This document shows, piece after piece, positions 43,082 to 54,116 of a stretch of 64,000 nucleotides of DNA. The stretch lies in the NCBI GenBank assembly GCA_037349105.1, contig JAYJMM010000026.1, positions 1,612,001-1,676,000 on the forward strand, in the 5' to 3' direction. Numbering within the stretch: position 1 is the first letter of the stretch; each line of letters begins with the position of its first letter. The notes under the pieces were generated by a model. It was not told the DNA's origin, ran no database searches, and worked only from the letters and a program-made list of their open reading frames with translations. The DNA is from Limnomonas spitsbergensis (Eukaryota; Chlorophyta; Chlorophyceae; Chlamydomonadales). A program made the position numbers and the translations under genes.

Positions 43082-46000
43082 GTTTCCTCCCTGATGCTGT
43101 ATGTGAGCAGCAGCATCAGCTCAGTCTGCACCTAACCTCTGGGAACGACTCTAGCCCTGCAGTCTGTACTAACAGCGGAAGCAGCAGCTGTGAGAACTGC
43201 CGTAGCAGTCCCAGCAACAGCTGCAACAGCAACCATGATGGTAGAGTCAGCAGATCTCGATACCTGCCGCCGCCTCCAGGGCCACCAGCCGGCAAGACAG
43301 CTGTTAGGGGGGTGGCAGGTCCCCGGGCTTCCTCCACCTCCTCTCGCTACCCCGCCATGACTGCACTCCTCCAGGGACTGGGTCACAAGGTGAGGAACCC
43401 TAGCTGCTGTTCATTTCATTTCAGGTTTTCGTCATGCTGCAGCTTCACCACGGCCTTCGATCGAGAGGGGCTGTAGCAGAAAGCAATCCTGCTGGGACCG
43501 CATGGTGTAGGATGGACCTCATGGTGTTGTTCCTGTTAGTCCATTTCTGGCTACCTGAAGCCTGCCAAAGCTGGCTTGATGACTGGTGTCCCCTTATTAA
43601 ACATTGGTCCTTACCGCAGCTGGTGGTGCGAGTGCACCCGTGACCCGCCTGTCTGTATTATGACGATGAGGGTCAATAGTTTGGAGCTGCGCAATGCATG
43701 GCCAACAAAGCCCAAAGTGCTCCTGTATTACGGTGGCCTCTTATCTTTTGGTGTGTGCTAAATAGGTCCTCTTTAAAGACGGTGTATATCAGTATACGTC
43801 ATGGTGCTCCAGGCCATCTTTGGCAGGCCGGCGAGCGGCCTGTTGGGCCGATGGGGACCAATCATTGACTGGCTTATCGCCGCACATCTCAGCAGCAGAG
43901 CTTGGTGCACCCATCTGTGTAGCTGAATTGCCTATGAAGTATGCTGCACGGGTAGTATGCAGAAGTGTTGTCACCGTGACAACACCAACCACCCTGGGCA
44001 ATCAATCTCATCAGGCCCCTCCCCCCTTCTTCCCCTTTTCTGCCCCTGCCCAGCCCTCCTGCCCCTGCCCAACCTGCCCCTTCCTCGCACTCTGCAGGTG
44101 CCCGCTAGTGGCTTCCAGCTCCTGGCCCTGCCCAACCTGCACCCTCCTCGCACTCCGCAGGTGCCCGCTAGTGGCTTCCAGCTCCTGCCCCTGCCCAACC
44201 TGCCCCTTCCTCGCACTCCGCAGGTGCCCGCTAGTGGCTTCCAGCTCCTGGCCCTGCTAAAGCGGCTGGGCGTTGCGCCCACGCGCCTGCGGCAGTACAA
44301 GCAGTTTCCCACCCTGCCAGCCAGCCTGGCCTCGGGATCAACTAGCCCTGCGGAGGCAGCAACATATAGAGTGGCTGCGGCTGATGGCGGGCTTCTGGGT
44401 ACCGGCGGCTTTGGGCAGGTGGGGTGTTAGTTATAGTTTCGCTTTTCGGCTACCAGTCGAAACCTTCAGCAGGCTGCCCCATGGCCACCGAAGGCCCGAT
44501 TGGGACCAAACCTGCTCCGGCCTAAAACTGGTGGCTTATGAATAATTGCCTTGCCTTCAATGGGGCCGCTGGCCGGAGGCTGGAGTGTAGCTGACTTTGA
44601 AGCTGAGAGCGGGAAAAACAAACACTGCTGTCCGTTTAAACCACAACGCTTCAGGGATGCCACTGAGCGGCCATTGTTGGTCCAACGGATATCTCACCAT
44701 GACACACTGATAGGGCATGTATCTTACCAACGGGGCCTCCCTTGGCTTTGTCAGCCCTGACAAGCGATACCCAGCGGCCCTATCATGCCCGTATGGCCCA
44801 GCGGCCCGAACAGGCCCAAGCGGCCCGAACAGGCCCTAATGGCCCAGCGGCCCTAATAGGCCATGGCAAAATAACAGGGCATGTGCCGTACGGCTGTACC
44901 AAAGGGGTTTCCTTTCCTGGCCCCTTGGCCCCTCTCGGCCCCCAGCCCACACCAACGGGCCCTCCCTTGGCCCCTCTCGGCCCCCAGCCCCACCAACAGG
45001 CCCTCCCTTGGCCCCTCTCGGCCCCCAGCCCCACCAACATGCCCTCCCTTGGCCCCTCTCGGCCCCCAGCCCCACCAACAGGCCCTCCCTTGGCCCCTCT
45101 CGGCCCCCAGCCCACACCAACGGGCCCTCCCTTGGCCCCTCTCGGCCCCCAGCCCACACCAACGGGCCCTCCCTTGGCCCCTCTCGGCCCCCAGCCCCAC
45201 CAACAGGCCCTCCCTTGGCCCCTCTCGGCCCCCAGCCCACACCAACAGGCCCTCCCTTGGCCCCTCTCGGCCCCCAGCCCACACCAACGGGCCCTCCCTT
45301 GGCCCCTCTCGGCCCCCAGCCCACACCAACGGGCCCTCCCTTGGCCCCTCTCGGCCCCCAGCCCACACCAACGGGCCCTCCCTTGGCCCCTCTCGGCCCC
45401 CAGCCCCACCAACAGGCCCTCCCTTGGCCCCTCTCGGCCCCCAGCCCCACCAACATGCCCTCCCTTGGCCCCTCTCGGCCCGCAGCCCCCACCTACGGAG
45501 ACCTTACCATCACAAGAGAACAGGGCATGTTGCTCCAACCTGCAGGCTGGTTGGTTTCCGAGCTTTAGCTGACAAGTGCACTGCGAATTAAGCGAGCCAC
45601 CCCGTTGGGCCGTAGCACTGAGTGTGCTACCATGACAAGTCAAAATAACAGGGTATGCTGCACCTGGGCCTCACTTGGCTGCAGGCTGGTTGGTTTCCAA
45701 GCTTAAGCTGACAATTGTGCGCTGCGAATTATCTCTTGCAGGTGTTCCTTGCGACTGCGGAGGATGGGGAGCGTGTTGCCGTGAAGCGCATGAGGTGGCC
45801 GCTGCCCTTCAGAGACTTTATGGAGAAGGCTGAACTCTATGCAACAGAGCTGCTGGTGGGTTTTTGTTTAGGGCTTGTGCATGTACCCAGTACAGAAGCC
45901 TTGAGGTTGGACCAACCTTCACGTCAGCTACATCACGCCTGCTAGTGCCATTCAGGAAGCTTAACAGGTCCGGCAAGTGGTATGGGGGTATGAATGACAC

Positions 46001-49000
46001 CTTGACAGAGTGACGGGCCCAAAGGTAGAGGGCTTCAAGCTTTGTATGTGGAGGTTGAACCTACCTTCAGGTCAGCTATGTTCTGGCCTGCAGCCTGCCC
46101 TGCTACCTAGACACTTAGCCTGTTGATGAGTAATGAGCCCTGTTGATGAGTAATGAGCCCTGTTGATGAGTAATGAGCCCTTTTGATGAGTAATGAGCCC
46201 TGTTGATGAGTAATGAGCCCTGTTGATGAGTAATGAGCCCTGTTGATGAGTAATGAGCCATGTTGATGAGTGATGATCCCTGTGTGGTTTCAAAAACATA
46301 AACACTGACCTGCTGCACCCTGCCCACCCTTCAGGTGCTCTGCGACTGTGACCACCCCAACCTGCTATCGTGCTACGCCTGGGACATAGAGATGGTGAAG
46401 GCTGATGAGCAAGGCCTGCCAGAGTTCCGCATGAGGATCGTTCTGCCGTACATGGAAAGCAGGTGGGAAAAGGGGGGTCCTGCTTTGGGGAAAAGGGGGG
46501 TGCTGCCTGGGGAAAAGGGGGGTGCTGCCTGGGGAAAAGGGGGGTCCTGCCTTGGGGAAAAGGGGGGTGCGGCCTTGGGAAAAGGGGGGTGCTGCCTGGG
46601 GAACAGGGGGTTGCGGCCTTGGGAAAAGGGGGGTCCTGCCTTGGGAAAAGGGGGGTGCGGCCTCGGGAAAAGGGGGGTGCTGCCTGGGTAAAAGGGGGTG
46701 TTGCCTTGGGAAAAGGGGGGTGCTGCCTGGGGAAAAGGGTGGTGCTGCCTGGGGAACAGAGGGGTCCTGCCTTGGGGAAAAAGGGGGTGCTGCCTTGGGA
46801 AAAGGGGGGTGCTGCCTTGGGAAAAGGGGGGTGCTGCCTGGGGAACAGGGGGGTCCTGCCTTGGGAAAAGGGGGGTGCTGCCTGGGGAAAAGGGGGGTGC
46901 TGCCTGGGGAAAAGGGGGGTGTTGCCTTGGGAAAAAGGGGGTGCTGCCTTGGGAAAAGGGGGGTGCTGCCTGGGGAACAGGGGGTTGCGGCCTTGGGAAA
47001 AGGGGGGTCCTGCCTTGGGGAAAAAGGGGGTGCTGCCTTGGGAAAAGGGGGGTGTTGCCTTGGGAAAAGGAATGTGCTGCCTGGGGACCAGGGGGTTGCG
47101 GCCTTGGGAAAAGGGGGGTCCTGCCTTGGGGAAAAAGCGGGTGCTGCCTGGGGAAAAGGGGGGTGCTGCCTGGGGAAAAGGGGGGTGCTGCCTGGGGAAA
47201 AGGGGGGTGTTGCCTTGGGAAAAAGGGGGTGCTGCCTTGGGAAAAGGGGGGTGCTGCCTGGGGAACAGGGGGTTGCGGCCTTGGGAAAAGGGGGGTCCTG
47301 CCTTGGGGAAAAAGGGGGTGCTGCCTTGGGAAAAGGGGGGTGTTGCCTTGGGAAAAGGAATGTGCTGCCTGGGGACCAGGGGGTTGCGGCCTTGGGAAAA
47401 GGGGGGTCCTGCCTTGGGGAAAAAGCGGGTGCGGCCTTGGGAAAAGGGGGGTGCTGCCTGGGGAAAAGGGGGGTGCTACCTGGGGACAAGGGGGATGCTG
47501 TCTTGGGGAAAAGGGGGGTGCTGCCTTGGGGAATGGGGGGTGCTGCCTTGGGGAGAAGGGGGATGCTGCCTTGGGAACAGGGGGGTGCTGCCTGGCTTGC
47601 TACGTGGAAGACTTATGGTCTTCCAAACACTCAATTTGGGCCCCAGGCAGCAGAGGTGCAGCCCTTATGGCCTGGGACCCAAATTGAGCGCTTGGAGTAA
47701 TGTGTTACCTGTTTCTGTTTTGGGACTGTGCTGGTGAGGATTCTGGTATATCACTTGGCTGGTTGTAGTATTGGTGGTGCGCTCCTGCCGCTCCTGCTGC
47801 TGATGTTCCTGGTGCTGCTGGTGCTGCCGCCGCTATTGCTGTTCTCCTGATGATGATGATGATGATGATGACAGATAATGACCCTGATACTGCTTTCATT
47901 GATGGTGCCCGCAGCCTGGACAAGGTTCTGTCATCCAGGCGGGACTTGCGAGCAGATCAGCTGGCCGGCTGGTTGACTGAAGCCTGTGATGGCCTGCACT
48001 ACCTGCACTCGCGCAACATCATACACAAGTGAGTGTGAATTCAAAAAGTCAACCTTGGCGTTTTCAAATAGCATCCCTCCTGGAACGTTAGTTGAAGTGT
48101 GACACATCCTAAATCATCCACAGGGATGGTCATTTTGTAGTGCACGCGCCTCCCATTAACTTTATTTATAAGTTACATCGAGCTACTATGCACTACTATA
48201 CTTAATGAATAATGATGCGTAGACAAAGAGGTAGAACTTTGCCAGGCCCTGCCCGAGCGCCTGGATTTTCTTTTGTTCCATTAGGGCGCTGATGGCGCAT
48301 CCTTGGATTTGCTTAAAAACAGAACATTTTCGTTGGAGACAACACTGCATAATGGTGGTTATAGGCCCCGGCAGGGAGAGGGGGGGATGCACCCATGGGG
48401 AGACCAACACACACAGTTCAGTATTTCATGCAGTGCGAGGAGCTGTATGTGCATGAGGGGGTGCTGCACTGCTGTGCCTGCCGGGGCTGAATTTGCAAGT
48501 AGTGGTGCTGAGCAAGCGGGGGTTGAATGTGACGTGGAAATCTTCTTATCGTCTTGAAGAACAGACCGAGCAACAATCAGCTCTATATCGCTGGGAAAAG
48601 ATCAGACTGCACCTTGATCCTTTGATTTTGTTTATATCCCCTCCCCGAACACCTGCACTGCAGTGACATCAAGGGTGCCAACCTGCTCCTAGGCAGCGAC
48701 GGAGCTATCAGGATCTGCGACTTTGGCGCCTCCGCTTTCCTTCCTGCCGGCGCCGCCCATGTGAGCAGCGCGTCTCTCGGACACACCCGGGGCTACCTGG
48801 CACCTGAGCGGGAGGGCAAAATCCCGCCGCCGGACTCGCCAGTGCAGGAGGGGCAAAGCTCGCCGGCTGCCTTCTGCTCGCACTCTGGCCGCGGGTTACC
48901 TTTCTCCTTGACTGCTCAGAGTGCCCATGGGGGGGAGGCTCAGGCGCAGCCACCTGCTGTACATTCCATTGGGCAGGCAGCCCACGCCTGTCCTCCTTTC

Positions 49001-50926
49001 GCATGCGCTGCGTCGGACATGTGGGCGTTGGGTGTTGAGATGGCGGCATTATACCGACGGATACCTGCATCCAGCCGTGGCCTAGAGGAGCGGCTGACAG
49101 GCCCTTCATCTGCTGCTGCTGCTGCTTCTCCGGTGTTGGAGGAGCTCCGGAGCGCTGGCCCTACCAATGCCGCTACTACCCCTCCAGTGCTAGAGCTCCT
49201 GCTGGCCAGCTGCTTCGTGCAGAACCCGTGGGCGCGGATCAAAGCAGAAGAAATGTCGGAGTCACTCCGAGCTCTGCTTGCGCCGGCCAGCAGCGAGGCT
49301 GCGGCTGATTTCACCCAGGGCCTCATGACCCACACAACCTGTGCAAGCCCTGGCTGGAGCGCTGGCAGCGCATCCCTGCGCCTGCGGACTGGGGAGGCCG
49401 CCAGCGCCTCCCTCGCGGCGCTTCTGCGGTTCCGAGACGCTCCCTCCTGCATGGCCAACATGCTGGCTCGGTGTGGCTCGTTGTCGTACCGCACGCGCTG
49501 TAGCACAGTCTCCGCCATCATGTCAAGCAGTGGTGACCTACCTTACTCGAGCTGCTGCAGCTCAGAGCTCAGCTTCAGTGGCAGCAGCAGTGATGCGTCT
49601 GACACCCAGACCCACCTTCGTATTGAAGGGGGCAGTAGCCGCGTGGTCGACGGCCCTGAAGAGCTGGGCATTAACCCCAATGACCTGGTCGTCTGCCCTG
49701 ATGAGCTGGCCAGCTGCCCTGATGTGGTCGAGAGCCCTCAAGAGCTGGCTAGGTGTCCTGATGTGGTCGAGAGTCCTCGTGAGCTGGTCAGCTGCCCTGG
49801 TGTGGTTGAGAGTCCTCAAGAGCTGGTCAGCTGCCCTGGTGTGGTTGAGAGTCCTCGAGAGCTGGTCAGCTGCCCTGATGTGGTCGAGAGTCCTCAAGAG
49901 TTGGTCAGCTGCCCTGATGTGGTCGAGAGCCCTGAAGAGCTGGTCAGCTGCCCTGATGTGGTCGAGAGCCCTGAAGAGCTGGTCAGCCGCCCTGGTGTGG
50001 TTGAGTGCCCTGATGAGCAGGTCAGCAAGCAAGTGCAAGATGATGAGGCTGAGGCACTGGCTACCCCTGACACCTCAGCTGGTGCAGTGGCGAGTGTAGC
50101 TAGCTTGGCTGAGGCAGCGGGATCTAAAGAGAGTTGTTGTTGTTACAAAGTAGACGCAGCCACCCCCAGCCATTTGCGAAAGGGCCAGGCAGAGGGAACT
50201 GGGGAGAGTTCTCCAACTAGAACCGAAACAGACACAAGCCAGCCGACTGAAAAACCAAGCAACAACGAACAAGGGATTTTCATAGCCACTAGCAGAGTCA
50301 GCTCATCCTGGAGGACTGAAACAGAAAGAGGGTTCGACAGCGTCGACTGTCGCTGGCGGCAATCGTGGTGTCCCTCTCCGGAGGACCCACATGAGGACGC
50401 GTGGCCCTTTACCTCTGCTGGTTGTGACGAGCTGCCTCTGTCTAGCTGCTTGCAGCGGTTCCAGTTGCCCCCTCGACCTCCTCGCGGTGAAGGCTGGCTG
50501 CTACGGCCTGAGGGCTCTGGTAAGGCGCTTCCCTCCATCTGCTTGCATCAGACGCCAGCGATACCGCCCCCTGCACCAACCCTGAGGGTCGAAGGGCCCC
50601 CGGCGCCAACCCTCGGGGGCGAAGAGCCTGCAGCATTAACCCTGAAGGGCGAAGGGCCCCCAGCACCAATCCGGAAGGGCGAATGGCCCCCAGCGCCAAC
50701 CCTCAGGAGCGAAGGGCCCGCAGCACCAGAGATCTCCCACTGGACTCCTCGTCGCTACTGGGCGCCGCCCTCCATTAGGCACCTTCGGTTGCATCAGAAA
50801 CATGCAGCATCCCTGGTGGAGGGATGCAGAGCTGCCGCGAGCGGGTGCCAGCAGAGGCTGGCAGGCCAGAGCTGGAGGTTCAAGACTGAGCCTGGCTGGC
50901 CTCGCTGCAGCTCAGGTGTCAGCTAG
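43082..50926 (+). CDS. Protein kinase (STE/MAP3K-like) with long repeat-rich C-terminus, 5' end unresolved
   Basis: Inferred exons: 43082-43389, 44224-44418, 45742-45855, 46335-46462, 47915-48028, 48664-50926; phases agree. The upstream exon or start is not identified. Kinase landmarks in order: glycine loop LGTGGFGQV (split by an intron), lysine in VAVKRM, HPNLLSCYAW, IVLPYME, GLHYLHSRNIIH, catalytic loop HNDIKGANLLL, CDFGAS, GYLAPE, DMWALGVEM. DIKGANLL suggests a STE/MAP3K-like kinase (family inference). The catalytic loop reads HND, not HRD, across the exon junction 48028/48664, so it would be a non-RD kinase. About 50 low-complexity residues are inserted between APE and DMW. The tail (about 550 aa) holds roughly eight 13-residue repeats (VVESPQELVSCPD) at 49720-50030 and five 10-residue Pro-rich repeats at 50572-50730. 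Introns contain three minisatellites. Confidence 0.82.
44035..44223 (+). repeat. Triplicated 63-bp acceptor and exon start in the kinase gene
   Basis: GCAG then GTGCCCGCTAGTGGCTTCCA occurs at 44098, 44161 and 44224, with 63-bp (21-codon) spacing and CCTCGCACTC(T/C)GCAG before each. All three give the same open reading frame, so any could serve as acceptor, adding 0, 21 or 42 residues. Confidence 0.92.
44434..44627 (+). mobile_element. hAT-like MITE in kinase intron
   Basis: Starts near TAGTTTCGCTTTTCGGCTAC and ends AAACAAACACTG; the core AAGGCCCGATTGGGACCAAA and CAATGGGGCCGCTGGCCGG are clear. It begins about 15 bp after the exon donor. Confidence 0.72.
44917..45495. repeat. 39/42-bp C-rich minisatellite in kinase intron
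   Basis: About 14 units of CCCTCCCTTGGCCCCTCTCG then GCCCCCAGCCC(A)CACCAAC. Two length classes, 39 and 42 bp, are both multiples of three, which leaves long spurious frames open on both strands. Confidence 0.95.
45536..45738. repeat. Direct repeat just upstream of a kinase acceptor
   Basis: TGCAGGCTGGTTGGTTTCC... CTGACAA...GCTGCGAATTA occurs at about 45540-45592 and again at 45681-45731, ending at the polypyrimidine/AG of the exon at 45742. It is a duplication of the intron 3' end without the exon. Confidence 0.75.
46121..46270. repeat. 20-bp tandem repeat, about 7 units
   Basis: Seven near-perfect copies of CCTGTTGATGAGTAATGAGC in the intron before the exon at 46335. Confidence 0.95.
46463..47590. 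repeat. G-rich minisatellite starting at a kinase splice donor, about 50 units
   Basis: Units of about 20-23 bp built on GGGAAAAGGGGGGTGCTGCC begin directly at the donor after 46462 and fill about 1.1 kb of the intron. A higher-order pattern is visible: a block containing GGAATGTGCTGCCTGGGGAC recurs near 47065 and 47358. The G-run density would permit quadruplexes (inference). Confidence 0.93.
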
Positions 50927-51058
50927 TTGCAGGAGGCTGGCCTCCCTGCAGCTCAGGTGTCAGCTAGTTGCAGGAGGCTGGCCTCCCTGCAGCTCAGGTG
51001 TCAGCTAGTTGCAGGAGGCTGGCCTCCCTGCAGCTCAGGTGTCAGCTAGTTGCAGGAG
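50885..51058. repeat. 41-bp tandem repeat across the kinase stop codon
   Basis: About four copies of GGCTGGCCTC(C)CTGCAGCT then CAGGTGTCAGCTAGTTGCAG. The first copy supplies the last codons and the TAG at 50924-50926; the rest lie in the presumed 3' untranslated region. Confidence 0.92.
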
Positions 51059-51139
51059 GTGCCCGCAGGAGTAGGGGACCAAGGGGTCAGTTGTGGCCTT
51101 TGAGAGCAAGGCTGCAATCATGGTGTTCTGTGCACCATT

Positions 51140-51420
51140 TCTTGAGGGGAAATGGTCCAGTGGTATAACACTGGTGGCATCCATACCCAGAGGTTAAGGG
51201 ATGGAACCCGCCACACGATCTTCTCTCTCCCCCCGACTAGAGTGCCGGGTTCCATGTTCCTGCCCCCCACATAGGAGGATGGCATGGCTGCACCATGGCC
51301 CAGGCTGTGCATGTTAGCTGGAATTGAGCTCAGTCATTCCCTACCAGCCCCACGTGGCCAAGCGTTCAGCAGGACCCAGCGGGTATGCACTGTTCTCAAC
51401 TGTGCACCAGGCCAATATTG
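51140..51420. mobile_element. SINE-like segment and inverted fragment of the 2065-bp satellite
   Basis: 51150-51215 is tRNA-like (GGTCCAGTGGTATAACACTG ... GGTTAAGGGATGGAACCC) and resembles 34215-34280. 51300-51410 is the reverse complement of satellite positions about 45-150 (shared GGGGCTGGTAGGGAATGACT). Confidence 0.55.
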
Positions 51421-52844
51421 GCGAGAGTGGGCAGGGGGTGGGGGGGCACCCAAGGAAGAGGGGGGGGGGGCAGCCGATGAGATTTCCAAACAAAACCTTA
51501 TGACAAGACTAGGTGGATCTGTACCAAACTTTTGAAGGGTGTACCGTAGGTGGCTCCAATAGCCTGCTTGCTGCACCTGGCCGATTAGTTCATAGGCTGG
51601 GACGTAGGTGGTGGTTGCAAGCTGCAGTGCACTTAATTGGGCGGATTATCATATGGGTTGGGGCATCCCTCTTTTGGCTCTAGAAGTAAATTTGTTTTGA
51701 CTAGTTCAGACCTTAACTTTTTGTGTTACTGATCTCTCTCGGCATTTCAGTCGTTTTTGGCGACACTGGTTGGACAGGTTGGGAAAATCCATGCAACGAG
51801 ACATTTTTGTGTTTTTTTTTTTTAGTGTTTGTAAAGAAGGTGCTCAGGAGGTGCTCCGCAGTGCCCACTTCAGAGAGCGAGCGTGATGCAAGTTATTTCA
51901 TGGCATGGATGTCAACGTGTGTTTTCAACCCTTTAGAAACTTCTTCGGGCCAGTTACGAGGTAATGGGTAGACCTCATCCAGGAGTGTGTTCATAATTTA
52001 CAGCCAATGCCCTTATCTTTCAGCTTTATCCCCTTTCTTATACTCCAATCGCGTGTCCGTAATATAGACCTTGTTTGTAATTCTGGTCATGATGTACTTG
52101 ATTTAGCTGGTTGGCCTTGTAGTCAATGCGCGCTAGAGGCTAGAGGCCTTCGTTGATTAGTTGACCTCTAGCATGTTGGAGGCAGGAAGGTTAGTCAGCA
52201 GTTGCTGCATGTCGGTTAACGCATCTTGCATGCTTTCTATACGCAACTAAAATTTTCTTCTGGCCGACGTCATGCTTGGCCATGTAACTTGAAGCAAGAT
52301 GTTGGCAGTGGCCGGGATCCAGATGAAAGTGTCTACTTGAATCCAAATACCAAGCTTGTACATGAAAGTTTCAGATTGCCAGCAGTTTTCAGCGTGCAAT
52401 GCCTTGGATTTGTGACAACCCAGCTAAAGGCCCGAAATGTGGTGGCTTCGCCAGTCTGGCCACACCCCAGCGCAAGCTTTTAGCATACTAACACATTCGT
52501 CAAGGTAAGCACCGTGTGCAGAATAAGATGCGTCATGCCTGCCAATATGCTTGCATGCTCTCGTTGTGCGCATGGGAGTTTGCCATTGCCGGGATGGGCT
52601 ACAACCGGCCCCCTGTCACACAGCCCGGGTGGGCATGGGCGTGGTAGGTATCAAAGGGGGTGGGTGGGAGAGGGGGCATGAGATCCGACCACGCCCGGTG
52701 CAGTATGTAGCCGGTATGTAGCTGCCAACAATGGCATGCACCTCTATAGATTGGGAGGCAAGAATGGAGAAAAGATGCAGGTGACGACACCGCTGAGCAT
52801 CCTGACGACCTATTTGTTCTTCCCTCCCAGCCCTAAAGGCGCCC
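51421..52844. other. Intergenic region, no gene recognised
   Basis: Poly-G run near 51460 and a poly-T run near 51810. No coding or RNA feature can be supported. Confidence 0.45.
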
Positions 52845-53472
52845 CCGCAGCCGAGCCTTTTTGAGCAGGGCCCAGAGGTGTAACGTCATTGACCTCTACA
52901 TACGCAAATGATAATGGCGTACCTGCGCATGGTGTCCAGGGGTCTGGGGGAAAACGATTGTTGGGAATTTGTGTCTCTTAGATGGCTCAAAGTCTACCAT
53001 TCCTGGGGCGGATGTGGCTTTGGTCCAGACTGCGCTGTTTCTTTAACTCTCGCGTCTCCCAAGGGGCGATGCCCCTTTCTTTCTTTTTCCCAGTGAGGCA
53101 TATGTTTCATCCTCAAGGCCCACTGTCTTGGACAACGTCACAAATCTGCCTTATGGTGGATGCTCAGGTGCTCCTCCTGCCAATGTTCATCCTCACAATT
53201 CCCAGGATAGGGTCCAGTTATTATTGGATTATAGGGCTAATTTTGACCTTAAATTCAATATGGGGTTCAATTTATGATTCTAATTCTACGAACACCGCAG
53301 CCAATGACGTTACACCTCTGGGCCCTGCGCCCTTCTGCCGCGTGGGCGCCCAACTGTCCCGTTGGAAGAAAATAAACTGAAGGAGGAAAAGAAGGAGAAG
53401 AACACAAAGGAGAAAGAAATACCCCCCCGAAAAGGGAAAGGCAACCCGAAGTACCCTTGCCCCTCTCAAGCC
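52845..53472. repeat. Two dispersed-repeat copies facing each other, with a third family between
   Basis: 52845-52895 (minus) and 53305-53472 (plus) are copies of the GTTACACCTCTGGGCC family in opposite orientation, about 410 bp apart. Between them, 52995-53095 is a copy of a family with GGATGTGGCTT and CTGCGCTGTTTC(C/T)TTAACT, also at 59105-59190 (minus) and 63850-63950 (plus). Confidence 0.65.
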
Positions 53473-54116
53473 TAGAACACCAGTCTTACCGTTATTAACA
53501 CAAAGGCACCAATCAATGTCTCATAGGTATTGAAATCAAGGTCTTCAAGTTATATGCATCGATAACTCGAGGTAAATTTCCCCTGCCGGGGCTGTTCAGC
53601 AACTATTACTCTCTCTCTCATTTCTCCCAGCAACTTCCTGTAACATAACAGAAAACGCCCCACTCATTTGTTTGTACCCAACATCGTATGTGCCACAGAC
53701 AGCATCCCCCCAACAAAGCTTAATGATCCCAATGACCCCACGTCATCATGTGATGCTCCTTTTGTTGCTGACTGGACAAAAATGCTGACACACCGATGAC
53801 GCTGACAAGATGGTGATGATGGCACCACCACAATTTTCACACATCTGGGAAATGTCTCCAGCTTAGGTATCTGCGATGATGACAGCGACCACGGCAATCA
53901 GCCTCTGAAGCAAGCATCAGCTGGCTGACCTGAATTCCCCAGCCACATCAGCCTCCTTAGCACCTTCATTGGCCAACCTGTACAGCCTCAACAAACTCAG
54001 CAGCTTCATCCGACATCCCCAGCCTCATCACTGATGCTGACACAACGATGTCATCAAGAATGCTGACACAACGATGTCATCAGCCTTAGCTAGTTCATTG
54101 GCCCACATAAGCAGCC
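53473..54116. other. 3' flank of the NRAMP gene
   Basis: A 28-bp direct duplication built on GCTGACACAACGATGTCATC lies near 54030-54080, within a CATCAGC-rich stretch. No exon is seen. Confidence 0.5.

Noticed and set aside
44742..45643. Pro-rich and Gly-rich frames over the 39/42-bp array
   Set aside because: Unit lengths are multiples of three, which keeps all frames open; the intron location is clear from the flanking kinase exons.
46365..47737. Overlapping long frames on both strands of the G-rich array
   Set aside because: Products of a stop-free minisatellite inside a kinase intron.
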